Shown here: one piece after another, positions 5,805-13,339 of the stretch | Layout of the letters: the number at the start of each line of letters is the position of its first letter | How positions within the stretch are numbered: the stretch's first letter is position 1 | Source of the DNA: Mucilaginibacter sp. UBA5151 | GTDB taxonomy: Bacteria > Bacteroidota > Bacteroidia > Sphingobacteriales > Sphingobacteriaceae | NCBI GenBank assembly: GCA_002413785.1 | Contig: DHXR01000024.1 | Location: 98,007-114,673, forward strand | DNA length: 16,667 nt | Reading direction: 5' to 3' | Position numbers and translations under genes: made by a program | Notes under the pieces: model-generated | The model's input: the letters and a program-made list of their open reading frames with translations, nothing else | Database searches by the model: none | What the model was told of the DNA's origin: nothing

Positions 5805-8621
5805 CTACCTGCTCAGGTACATTGATTTTTCTTTATACAGGTGTCTGAAATATGGATCCTGCAGGTTTGGTATAAAGCGGATGGCTTCGCCGGTTGATTT
5901 CATCTCGGGGCCAAGCTCCTTATTTACTTCAGGGAACTTATCGAAAGAGAATACAGGCTCTTTTATAGCATATCCCCATAACTTACGTTCGATAGTGAAA
6001 TCTTTCAGCTTATTAACGCCCAGCATACATTTTGCTGCGATGTTGATGTAAGGCACATCATACGCTTTCGCGATAAAAGGCACCGTGCGTGATGCCCGCG
6101 GATTGGCTTCGATCACAAACACCTTATCGTTCTTAATGGCGAATTGTATATTAAGCAGGCCCAATACATTTAATGCTTTGGCTATCTTAACCGTATATTC
6201 TTCCATCTGGGCGATGGCATTGTCCGACAGGTCGAATGGTGGTAATACCGCGAATGAGTCCCCGGAGTGGATCCCGGCAGGTTCAATATGCTCCATCAGG
6301 CCGATGATATGCACATCCTCACCATCGCTGATGGCATCCGACTCAGCTTCAGACGCCCGATCAAGAAAATGGTCTATCAATACCCTGTTGCCGGGCAGGT
6401 TCTTCAATAAGCCGACCACGGCTTTTTCCAGGTCCTCGTCGTTTATTACAATGCTCATGCCCTGGCCGCCTAACACATAGCTCGGGCGTACAAGTACGGG
6501 GTAACCTACATGGTGGGCAACTTCTATCGCCTCTTCAGCGCTTTCAGCTACACCATATTTAGGGTAAGGAATCTCCAATTCTTTTAACAGGTCCGAGAAG
6601 CGGCCGCGGTCTTCAGCAATATCCATATTATCAAAAGAAGTACCGATGATTCGGATGCCATGCTCATGCATTTTTTCAGCCATTTTTAAAGCGGTTTGCC
6701 CGCCAAGCTGAACAATTACACCATAAGGTTTTTCAAGTTCGATGATCTCACGCACATGCTCCCAGTAAACCGGCTCGAAATACAGCTTATCGGCCATATT
6801 AAAATCGGTCGAAACCGTTTCGGGGTTACAATTGATCATGATGGCTTCGAAACCCGATTCCTTCGCGGCAATCAGGCCATGCACACAGCTGTAGTCAAAC
6901 TCAATACCCTGGCCAATACGGTTAGGGCCCGAGCCTAATACAATGATCTTTTTCTTATCAGATACAATGGATTCGTTCTCGCCTTCGTAGGTAGAATAGT
7001 AGTAAGGCGTTTTTGCCGGGAACTCGGCCGCACAGGTATCCACCATTTTATACACCCTGCGGATGTTTAATACCTGCCTGCGCTGGTAAACATCCTCTTC
7101 GCTTACATTGCCTAAAATGTGAGCGATCTGGGTATCCGAAAATCCTTTTTGCTTCAGGGTGAAGAAAAAGTCTTCGGGGATATTATTTAATGAATAACGG
7201 CGCAGTTCGTTCTCCAGGTTCACCACCTCCATAATCTGGTTCAAAAACCAGCGGTCTATTTTGGTGGCTTTGCGCACCGATTCAATCGGCACACCCAAAC
7301 TTAAAGCATCGTAAATATGGAACAGCCTGTCCCAGCTTGGATGCTCCAGGCTGTGTATAATATCTTCGAGGTTGTGGCTTTGGCGGCCATCGGCGCCTAA
7401 GCCGGCACGGCCGATCTCCAGGCTCTGACAAGCCTTTTGCAGGGCCTCAATAAAGCTGCGGCCTATGCCCATTACTTCGCCTACCGACTTCATTTGCAGG
7501 CCCAGCTCGCGGTTGGCGCCTTTAAACTTGTCAAAGTTCCAGCGTGGTATTTTTACGATCACATAATCAAGCGTAGGCTCAAAATAAGCCGAAGTTGTTT
7601 TGGTGATCTGGTTTTCAATTTCATCAAGGTTATAGCCTATGGCCAGTTTGGCCGCTATTTTTGCGATGGGATACCCCGTAGCTTTTGATGCCAGGGCCGA
7701 TGAACGCGATACCCGCGGGTTAATTTCAATAGCGATAATGGCTTCATCCGCAGGGTTTACCGAGAACTGCACATTACAGCCGCCCGCGAAATTACCTATG
7801 GCGCGCATCATTTTAATGGCCTGATTGCGCATTTCCTGGTAGCAGCGGTCGCTGAGTGTCATGGCGGGGGCAACAGTTATAGAGTCGCCGGTATGGATGC
7901 CCATCGGGTCGAAATTCTCGATGGAGCAGATGATGATCACGTTATCGTTGCTGTCGCGCAAAAGCTCCAGCTCATATTCTTTCCAGCCCAAAACTGCCTG
8001 TTCCACCAAAACCTCGTGGGTTGGCGAAGCCTGCAGGCCACGGCTTAAAGCGGCATCAAAATCTTCTTTTTTATGTACAAAACCGGCACCTTTACCACCT
8101 AATGTATAGCTTGGGCGGATCACCAGCGGAAAACCAATTTCCTGTGCGGCCTCTTTACCTTCTAAAAAGGAGTTGGCAATTTTTGAGGTAGCCACACCCA
8201 CGCCTATATCAACCATCAGCTGGCGGAAGGCTTCCCGATTTTCGGTTTTTTCAATCGCAGCTAAATCAACGCCGACGATTTTTACGCCGTATTTTTCCCA
8301 GATGCCGCGTTCAGCAACCTCGATACAAAGATTGAGCGCTGTTTGACCGCCCATGGTTGGCAATACCGCGTCTATTTTTTGCTCTTTTAATATCTTTTCA
8401 ATGCTTTCGCTGGTTAAAGGCAGCAGGTAAACATGGTCGGCAATAACCTTATCTGTCATAATGGTAGCAGGGTTGCTGTTGATGATAGATACGGAAATTC
8501 CTTCTTCCTTTAAAGAAAGCGCGGCTTGCGAACCGGCGTAGTCAAATTCACAGGCCTGGCCAATAATAATAGGGCCTGAACCAATAATTAAAACGGATTT
8601 GATGGAGGTGTCTATGGGCAT
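5805..8621 (-). CDS. carB: Carbamoyl-phosphate synthase large subunit, lacking the MGS domain
   Basis: Makes carbamoyl phosphate from bicarbonate, ammonia (delivered by CarA from glutamine) and 2 ATP, feeding pyrimidine and arginine synthesis. Two homologous halves are visible. The carboxyphosphate half starts with SGPIIIGQACEFDYAGSQA (15-33) and includes EINPRVSRSSALASKATGYP (299-318). A helical oligomerisation region covers about 400-550. The carbamoyl-phosphate half starts with VLGSGPNRIGQGIEFDYS (561-578) and includes EANPRASR. The protein ends at residue 938, where the E. coli enzyme (about 1073 residues) begins its allosteric MGS-like domain, so control by UMP, IMP or ornithine through that domain is not expected. 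Short CarB of this size is, as I recall, usual in Bacteroidota. carA is not adjacent. The start ATG follows a TATCTTTG promoter box by about 95 bases. Confidence 0.96.
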   Translation of the reverse strand: MPIDTSIKSVLIIGSGPIIIGQACEFDYAGSQAALSLKEEGISVSIINSNPATIMTDKVIADHVYLLPLTSESIEKILKEQKIDAVLPTMGGQTALNLCIEVAERGIWEKYGVKIVGVDLAAIEKTENREAFRQLMVDIGVGVATSKIANSFLEGKEAAQEIGFPLVIRPSYTLGGKGAGFVHKKEDFDAALSRGLQASPTHEVLVEQAVLGWKEYELELLRDSNDNVIIICSIENFDPMGIHTGDSITVAPAMTLSDRCYQEMRNQAIKMMRAIGNFAGGCNVQFSVNPADEAIIAIEINPRVSRSSALASKATGYPIAKIAAKLAIGYNLDEIENQITKTTSAYFEPTLDYVIVKIPRWNFDKFKGANRELGLQMKSVGEVMGIGRSFIEALQKACQSLEIGRAGLGADGRQSHNLEDIIHSLEHPSWDRLFHIYDALSLGVPIESVRKATKIDRWFLNQIMEVVNLENELRRYSLNNIPEDFFFTLKQKGFSDTQIAHILGNVSEEDVYQRRQVLNIRRVYKMVDTCAAEFPAKTPYYYSTYEGENESIVSDKKKIIVLGSGPNRIGQGIEFDYSCVHGLIAAKESGFEAIMINCNPETVSTDFNMADKLYFEPVYWEHVREIIELEKPYGVIVQLGGQTALKMAEKMHEHGIRIIGTSFDNMDIAEDRGRFSDLLKELEIPYPKYGVAESAEEAIEVAHHVGYPVLVRPSYVLGGQGMSIVINDEDLEKAVVGLLKNLPGNRVLIDHFLDRASEAESDAISDGEDVHIIGLMEHIEPAGIHSGDSFAVLPPFDLSDNAIAQMEEYTVKIAKALNVLGLLNIQFAIKNDKVFVIEANPRASRTVPFIAKAYDVPYINIAAKCMLGVNKLKDFTIERKLWGYAIKEPVFSFDKFPEVNKELGPEMKSTGEAIRFIPNLQDPYFRHLYKEKSMYLSR

Positions 8622-8651
8622 GTGCTTTTTTTATTCAAGAAAGCTGCCAGG

Positions 8652-8693
8652 TGCGGAAATGCCGGCTAAAAATTCTCCGAAATTGTTTCCGCA
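8652..8693. other. Stem in the carB leader
   Basis: TGCGGAAA (8652-8659) and TTTCCGCA (8686-8693) are perfect 8-base inverted copies separated by 26 bases, inside the predicted carB mRNA leader (between the box at 8718-8725 and the ATG at 8621). It could form a leader hairpin. I do not recognise a riboswitch here. Confidence 0.4.
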
Positions 8694-8717
8694 ATCCGGT
8701 ATCTTCTTGTCGGGGTG

Positions 8718-8725
8718 CAAAGATA
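8718..8725 (-). promoter_or_regulatory. Predicted -7 promoter box of carB
   Basis: On the - strand this reads TATCTTTG followed by CA, a typical Bacteroidota -7 element (TAnnTTTGCA). The -33 position is A-rich without a clear TTTG. The predicted leader is about 90 bases. Confidence 0.55.
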
Positions 8726-8775
8726 CGTTTTGTAAGGGTATTTAGTGATTTTTTTTTGAATTAGTCGTGGGGAGA

Positions 8776-8811
8776 GTGAGTGGTTGATTAAGTTGATTGG
8801 GTGAGTGGTTG
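8776..8811. repeat. GTTGATT/GTGAGTGG degenerate tandem repeat
   Basis: Two copies of GTGAGTGGTTG surround GATTAAGTTGATTGG. The same units, in the opposite orientation (CCACTCAC, TTAATCAAC), make up the repeat at 13215-13287, so the two gaps share a repeat family. Confidence 0.65.
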
Positions 8812-8883
8812 CATGGCGGGGGTTTTGGGACTGACTTCACCATTCATGGAAGGAGACCTGGGAGGCATAAATCTTATCAGACC

Positions 8884-10008
8884 TTATTTCAGCATCATGA
8901 GCTTTTCACCATCATAAATACCAAAGCCATCATTTTCGGTTAAAAAAAGCAACCTATTGTCAATAGTAAAATCCAATTTTAAAATAGCCATAGTGACTCC
9001 AACGGCCATTGGTTCACGGCTCCATGTAAAGTTGGTACTAAACAAAAATTCGGCTTTTATTTTATCTGCTTTTGGATCAGCTTTGTAGAAACCGGATGAA
9101 GTTGCAAAATATATACGTTGATCAATTTTATTGTAGGCACCCGGCCCAACAAAATCTCTACCACTATCAAAAATATTTTTTTTATTAATAAGCTCCTGGT
9201 TAGTAACGCCATCGAAAATCTTTGTAACGGTTCTATTTTTGTCGATTCTATATATCTCGCCGAAATTCATCATGTGTTGTAAACCACAGGTTATATAAAT
9301 ATTATCACCATCGTCCTCGAAAACGGAACGTGGTGATAAACCACCTTGATTAATTCCTGAAAATTTATTGTCTGCAATACCTTCGTTTATTGTGTCAAAA
9401 ATTTCCAGTTCGCCACCAAACTCCCCATAAACTGCGGTCATCCACCATTTTCCCTGATTGTCAAGGAAGGTATATTGTGGCATGGCAAAATATTTGCTTA
9501 GTGTCTTTTTAAAGAAAAGAAAGGATTTTTTAGTTACTCTGAGGCCACTGGAATGATTTTCAAACTTGTCCCAATATTGTTTTGTTATAGGGTCATACAC
9601 GGCATTGTTAACAATTAAAAACAATCTATTTGATGAATTAAAGCAAATATACCTAATTGTGTATTTAGTTTTTAAATAAAGCGAGTAAGTTAAATTTTCA
9701 GGAATGATCTTAAATATTTGTCCCTTACTCGTACCTAAGAAAACATTGTTGTTCCGATCTTTCGCTATTGCCGTATAATGTAACAACGAATTATTATGGG
9801 CAAAATGGATTGTATCTAATTTGGTCAAATCCCAAATCACAAGCTTGCCACTATCATTTAAAGCAAAAAGATCGTTATTGGCTATGATATACGATTTATA
9901 GTTTATTCCTGTTCGCCAAACTTTAAATATCTGGACGCTGTCCTTTTGTGCAAATAAAAGATAGGGAGTAAATAAGGTCAAGGCTGCGGAAAAAAGGATA
10001 ACCCTCAT
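8884..10008 (-). CDS. Secreted protein of unknown function, beta-propeller-like
   Basis: I do not recognise a family. The 374 residues begin with a clear signal peptide (1-20, cleavage likely after LLFA before QKD). The mature part has repeated strands with turns such as DRNNNVFLGTSKGQIFKI, DDGDNIYITCG, IDQRIYFATSSGFYKAD and TIDNRLLFLTENDGFGIYDG, which suggest a propeller of irregular blades (WD/NHL/YVTN-like). No catalytic motif or lipobox is visible. The gene is visibly more AT-rich than carB or the operon to its right, with an AAA- and ATT-rich codon choice, which suggests a later arrival or relaxed constraint. It lies alone, in the same direction as carB but 262 bases upstream of it. A role in the periplasm or outside the cell is inferred from the signal peptide only. 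Confidence 0.7.
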   Translation of the reverse strand: MRVILFSAALTLFTPYLLFAQKDSVQIFKVWRTGINYKSYIIANNDLFALNDSGKLVIWDLTKLDTIHFAHNNSLLHYTAIAKDRNNNVFLGTSKGQIFKIIPENLTYSLYLKTKYTIRYICFNSSNRLFLIVNNAVYDPITKQYWDKFENHSSGLRVTKKSFLFFKKTLSKYFAMPQYTFLDNQGKWWMTAVYGEFGGELEIFDTINEGIADNKFSGINQGGLSPRSVFEDDGDNIYITCGLQHMMNFGEIYRIDKNRTVTKIFDGVTNQELINKKNIFDSGRDFVGPGAYNKIDQRIYFATSSGFYKADPKADKIKAEFLFSTNFTWSREPMAVGVTMAILKLDFTIDNRLLFLTENDGFGIYDGEKLMMLK

Positions 10009-10282
10009 TTTATTGCTGTAAAAAATTTAAGCCAGGTCTTAATTTATCTGAAACCACAGACCCGAATGCAAATAGTTATTTAATGTTATACGTGTTAAAA
10101 AACCGCTTCTTTTGTTCAACATGATCTTTCGGTTGTTTCCCAATGATTAAAGGTAATAAACTGAAAAGAGTTTTGCGAGTTTTGCCAAATTTCATAAATC
10201 AACATTGGGGGATTCATCCACTTACCACCCCCTTTTTGTTGTCCCAAAAGCAAAGGATCTTCACAACCGGCAAGCAAAACGT

Positions 10283-10441
10283 GCTACTTGCAGGGCGTAG
10301 AAGATCCTTCGCTCGCGCTCAGGATGACATGTTTATTTTTTCATATCTTTTGTCATGCTGAACGCTTGAAGCATCTTCTAAAAGCGACCAGTCGGCTACT
10401 TGCATGGCGTAGAAGATCCTTCGCTCGCGCTCAGGATGACA
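10283..10441. repeat. Duplicated 47-bp repeat with an inverted partial copy between
   Basis: Copies at 10283-10329 and 10395-10441 are identical in 46 of 47 positions and end in GCTCGCGCTCAGGATGACA. A diverged inverted copy lies at 10351-10380 (TGTCATGCTGAACGCTTGAA...). The AGAAGATCCTTCGCTC...AGGATGACA sequence resembles a dispersed repeat I associate with many bacterial genomes. Confidence 0.8.
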
Positions 10442-10461
10442 GAAAAGAGCAACCAATTTCA

Positions 10462-10497
10462 ATTCGTGAAAATTCGTCCTTATTCGTGAAAATTCGT
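10462..10497. repeat. ATTCGTGAAAATTCGT direct repeat
   Basis: The 16-base unit occurs at 10462-10477 and 10482-10497 with a 20-base period, 8 bases before the 3' end of the prohibitin gene. Confidence 0.7.
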
Positions 10498-10504
10498 GCC
10501 AATT

Positions 10505-11410
10505 TTATTTATCGCTCAGCATTATCGGGCTGCCTTTACTGCCGCCCATGATAATAATTTTGGTATTTGGTGATAGGGCAATTTCTTTTTGTGCCTTGAT
10601 GGTTTCGTACTGCAATTGCTTATCTGACAAGCCGGTTGAAAGTATTTTCTGGTAGTCGGCTATACCCTGTGCTTCCACACGTTTACGGTCGGCTTCCTGG
10701 CGTTCTTTCTGCAAAACAAACTGCATTTTTTGTGCATCCTGTTCGGCATTGATCTTTGATTCGATACTTGCCTTTACCGATGCCGGCAATGCAATGTTCC
10801 GCACCAATATTTGCTGAAGTTCCAATCCCCTCTTTGCAAAACTTTGTTCAATGGTTTGGTTAATTTTAGCCTGAAATTCTTGTCTTTTTACAGAGTAAAG
10901 ATCAACTGCCTGGTAGTTAACCGCGTTATCCCTTATAGCCGTACGGGCCACAGGGCGCACAATTTTATCAACATAATCAACGCCAATGTTTTGAAAGATA
11001 TAAGGAGCTTTGAAAGGATTTACCTTGTACAACACCGAAATATCGATGGTAACTTCCAACCCATCTGATGATAACACACGTATGGCGTCATCGCCTTCCT
11101 TTTGCCCTTCATTATTAACCGCGCTCATGGTATAGTTTTGCGTCTGGATGTCAAATGTGGTGACATCGTACATTGGGTTAATAATATGAAGGCCGCTTTC
11201 AAGTACGCCTTCCTGCACTTTTCCGAAAAGCACCTGTACACCTACTTTACCCGGATCAATGATCTTGAACGAGGAAGCGCCTATTCCTAAAAATACGACA
11301 ACCAAACCTACGGTTTTTACAACACCGGCAAAATGGCTCCCCGGTTCGGGCGAGCGTTTGAGCACTATACCCACAACGAGTATAATGATTCCTAAAACTG
11401 CAATAAGCAT
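10505..11410 (-). CDS. Prohibitin-family SPFH (band 7) membrane protein
   Basis: Membrane-anchored SPFH protein; such proteins form large ring- or cage-like assemblies that organise membrane domains and often modulate membrane proteases. The 301 residues have two N-terminal hydrophobic segments (about 2-17 and 30-46), then the SPFH domain (about 47-230, with IDPGKVGVQVLFGKVQEGVLESGLH and a YVDKIVRPVARTAIRD stretch), then a charged coiled-coil region (about 225-275, QDAQKMQFVLQKERQEADRKRVEAQG) typical of prohibitins. The length fits. It is the last gene of a tight operon after a rhodanese and a small membrane protein (12 bases from the latter). No protease gene such as ftsH or hflC is present. 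Its precise partner is unknown. Confidence 0.9.
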   Translation of the reverse strand: MLIAVLGIIILVVGIVLKRSPEPGSHFAGVVKTVGLVVVFLGIGASSFKIIDPGKVGVQVLFGKVQEGVLESGLHIINPMYDVTTFDIQTQNYTMSAVNNEGQKEGDDAIRVLSSDGLEVTIDISVLYKVNPFKAPYIFQNIGVDYVDKIVRPVARTAIRDNAVNYQAVDLYSVKRQEFQAKINQTIEQSFAKRGLELQQILVRNIALPASVKASIESKINAEQDAQKMQFVLQKERQEADRKRVEAQGIADYQKILSTGLSDKQLQYETIKAQKEIALSPNTKIIIMGGSKGSPIMLSDK

Positions 11411-11422
11411 AATAATGTGGGA

Positions 11423-11617
11423 TTAAGGTTTTTGGGCTCCTTTAATTTGTTTAAGAAGCCTGATCTTAAGCACGATAAAGATAGCTATTATTATTACAGC
11501 GCCAACTAAATATCCATAATTATGGGGCTTTTGCGCTATGCCATACTGGTATCCTGTAATGATGGCCACAAAGATCACCAGGTTATATAACACGTTGATT
11601 AATAACTTTTTCCTCAT
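11423..11617 (-). CDS. Small two-TM membrane protein
   Basis: A 64-residue protein with two predicted membrane helices (about 5-24 and 33-50), a short linker (IAQKPHNYGY) and a basic tail ending LLKQIKGAQKP. It begins with MRKKLL, which suggests an inside N-terminus. It resembles small uncharacterised proteins of Sphingobacteriaceae (possibly the group named DUF6358, from memory and not checked). It lies 3 bases after the rhodanese stop and 12 bases before the prohibitin start, so co-expression is very likely. A role as a membrane partner of either neighbour is only inference. Confidence 0.8.
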   Translation of the reverse strand: MRKKLLINVLYNLVIFVAIITGYQYGIAQKPHNYGYLVGAVIIIAIFIVLKIRLLKQIKGAQKP

Positions 11618-11620
11618 GGC

Positions 11621-11935
11621 TTAATACACATTAATGGTAGGGTCAATCTCATCGGCCCAGGCTAAAATACCGCCTTTTAAATTGTAAAGGTTGGTATAGC
11701 CCTGCTGCTCCAGCTGCATAATGGCTGCCGCGCTGCGTTTTCCGCTGCGGCACATTACCACCACCGGTTTATTTTTATCGATTTTTTCGGCTTCAATCAA
11801 AATGCCGCCCAAAGGGATCAGCGTCCCGCCAAGGTTCGACATCTCGTATTCAAAATCTTCCCTTACATCAATCAATTGAAAATCTTCGCCCTTATCTTTC
11901 TTGTCTTTCAGTTCCTGTACGCTTATTTCTTTCAT
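11621..11935 (-). CDS. Single-domain rhodanese-like protein
   Basis: Sulfurtransferase-fold protein that can carry a persulfide on its active-site Cys; single-domain forms donate sulfur or detoxify cyanide or sulfide. Of 104 residues, LIDVRED (21-27) and the active loop CRSGKRS with Cys62 (C-x2-G-x-R type) are intact, followed by the GGILAW motif (88-93). I place the start at the ATG whose first base is 11935. The frame is open back to a TTG at 11959, but that TTG overlaps the TACCTTTG promoter box, so it should not be in the mRNA. First gene of a three-gene operon with a small membrane protein and a prohibitin. A cytosolic location is expected, as no signal peptide is seen. Confidence 0.92.
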   Translation of the reverse strand: MKEISVQELKDKKDKGEDFQLIDVREDFEYEMSNLGGTLIPLGGILIEAEKIDKNKPVVVMCRSGKRSAAAIMQLEQQGYTNLYNLKGGILAWADEIDPTINVY

Positions 11936-11956
11936 CTTCAAATATATTATTATTTG

Positions 11957-11964
11957 CAAAGGTA
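11957..11964 (-). promoter_or_regulatory. Promoter of the rhodanese-prohibitin operon
   Basis: On the - strand this reads TACCTTTG followed by CA, an exact TAnnTTTG box, with a CTTTAA-like -33 region about 18 bases upstream (around 11983-11987). Transcription would start about 15 bases before the ATG at 11935. A second, less well-placed match (TATATTTG, 11939-11946) touches the start codon. Confidence 0.55.
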
Positions 11965-12055
11965 ATTTTCTGCATCAAATAATTAAAGTCTATATTTTGT
12001 AACAATCAATGCCTAAGTGCGTTTTATACATTAATAACATTGTAAGGCTTTATTG

Positions 12056-13174
12056 ATGAAGAAAATTACCCGTTTTTTTTGGTTCTGTTCGGGAGCGCAC
12101 ATCGGCACATTAAAAAAATACCCCATTGAGCATAACAAGTATGTAGGCATTGGGGCCACCATATTTTTCACGGCATTATTTGCCTCATTATCCGGCGGTT
12201 ACGCCATGTATTTTGTTTTTGCCGGCAATGCCTTCGCGGTAGTTTTCGCTATTTTATTCGGGTTGATATGGGGTACGGCCATTTTTAATATGGACCGCTA
12301 TATCGTATCGAGCATCGATAAAAACGGCACAACCAACCAGCAGCTCATTCAGGCGTCTCCCCGTATTTTATTAGCGATAATGATAGGGATAGTAATATCA
12401 AGGCCATTGGAACTCAAAATATTTGATAAGGAGATCCGCCAGAAATTAAAAACCGCCTACTTAAAAGGGCAGCATAATAAGATAGACACCCTTCAAAAAA
12501 CCTATACCGAAAAGTATGGTATGGAGCTGGGGAAGAACAACGATCTTAAAAAAGAAAAAGACTCCCTCGAAAAAGATATTAACCGATCGCGCTTCCAGCT
12601 GAACCAGGAAGTTTTTGGCGATAAAACCAACCAAACCTCGGGGATTGTGGGTTATGGCACCTACGCCAAGCAAAAACAAGACGTATTGCAGGAAAAGCAG
12701 GACCGTTTGAAAGCGGTTACCGGGAACCAGGAGAAAATGGACCAGTACCTCGGCGCCCGTAAGGACTATGAGGGCCTGAACAATATCCGCCTGTTTAACG
12801 ATCACCAGCTGGACAGCCTGTCGAACGTGGCCGGTTTTTCGGACCGCAACTGGGCGCTCGGGCAGTTAGCCTTTAATGAAAACGGCACCCGCGACCTGGA
12901 TACTTACCTCGCCGAATCATTCATCAGTTTCCTGTTTATTTTGTTTGAGTGTTTGCCGGTATTTGTGAAGCTGATGTCGCCCAAAGGGGGCTATGATATT
13001 GCGATTGCCAAGTTATCAGAGGCCGATCTCCATTATGCAGAAAGGGACAAGGAACGCAATATCCAGGTAACCGATAGTGTTTATGACCATCACCTGGACA
13101 AGGAAATTGAAAAACATAAAAAGATCATCTCGGCGCAATCTGATTATGATCTTGAGCGGCATAGTTATGATTGA
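12056..13174 (+). CDS. DUF4407 family membrane protein with central coiled coil
   Basis: The 372-residue protein shows the DUF4407 pattern: an N-terminal FFWFCSGAHIGTLKKYP motif (7-23), a first helix pair (about 30-51 and 56-77, ending FNMDRYIVSS), a third helix (102-117), a long charged region with coiled-coil character (about 125-235, e.g. KKEKDSLEKD and KQKQDVLQEKQDRLK), a fourth helix (288-306, FISFLFILFECLPVFVKL) and an acidic/basic C-terminal tail. The function of the family is unknown to me; the layout suggests a membrane-anchored scaffold. The frame can be read from a TTG at 12053, but the ATG at 12056 directly after it is the natural start. It is transcribed divergently from the rhodanese operon across about 120 bases. 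Confidence 0.85.
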   Translation: MKKITRFFWFCSGAHIGTLKKYPIEHNKYVGIGATIFFTALFASLSGGYAMYFVFAGNAFAVVFAILFGLIWGTAIFNMDRYIVSSIDKNGTTNQQLIQASPRILLAIMIGIVISRPLELKIFDKEIRQKLKTAYLKGQHNKIDTLQKTYTEKYGMELGKNNDLKKEKDSLEKDINRSRFQLNQEVFGDKTNQTSGIVGYGTYAKQKQDVLQEKQDRLKAVTGNQEKMDQYLGARKDYEGLNNIRLFNDHQLDSLSNVAGFSDRNWALGQLAFNENGTRDLDTYLAESFISFLFILFECLPVFVKLMSPKGGYDIAIAKLSEADLHYAERDKERNIQVTDSVYDHHLDKEIEKHKKIISAQSDYDLERHSYD

Positions 13175-13300
13175 GTTGGATTGGGTTGATTAGGTTGGAT
13201 TGGGTTAAATTTTTCTTACCACTCACTTAATCAACCAATTTCACTTACCACTCACTTAATCAACGTAATAAACTTAATCAACCAATTCCCTAACTTTCCC
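13175..13300. repeat. GGTTGATT / TTAATCAACC degenerate tandem and inverted repeat
   Basis: The gap after the DUF4407 gene begins with degenerate GATTGGGTTGATTAGGTTG units. The complementary type follows: CTTACCACTCACTTAATCAAC at 13215-13235 and again, identical, at 13244-13264, and ACTTAATCAACCAATT at 13225-13240 and 13272-13287. Left and right parts are inverted relative to each other, so the region can fold back. Confidence 0.75.
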
Positions 13301-13339
13301 GATTTAATAGTAATTTGAGCGCTGTTAAATTTTATATTG

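Larger units (their letters stand above)
10009..10504. other. 496-base gene-free gap with dispersed repeats
   Basis: The left part (10009-10200) is an AT-rich leader of the secreted-protein gene with no clear promoter box. The middle holds two direct copies of a 47-base repeat and one inverted partial copy between them. The right end holds two ATTCGTGAAAATTCGT units just before the prohibitin gene's stop. Frames that cross the repeats (10143-10361, 10288-10551) give the RSFARAQDD-type peptide typical of such repeats and are not counted as genes. Confidence 0.7.

Noticed and set aside
6085..8109. Several + strand open frames opposite carB
   Set aside because: They are antisense shadows of the highly conserved carB coding strand and show no domains.
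8652..8693. Riboswitch in the carB leader
   Set aside because: Only one 8-base stem is visible, with no conserved core I can recognise. Kept as a leader stem only.
10143..10551. Open frames on the + strand giving RRRSFARAQDD-like peptides
   Set aside because: They run through the 47-bp duplicated repeat, and the repeated peptide is only its translation. No start signal or domain supports a gene.
11936..11959. Longer rhodanese start at the TTG codon (adds 8 residues)
   Set aside because: The TTG lies inside an exact TAnnTTTG promoter box, the extra residues are not part of the rhodanese domain, and an ATG follows at 11935.
13215..13264. Two identical 21-base repeats with short spacing, CRISPR-like at first sight
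   Set aside because: Only two full copies with an 8-base spacer, the repeat is a degenerate tandem word found also at 8776-8811, and no cas genes are present.
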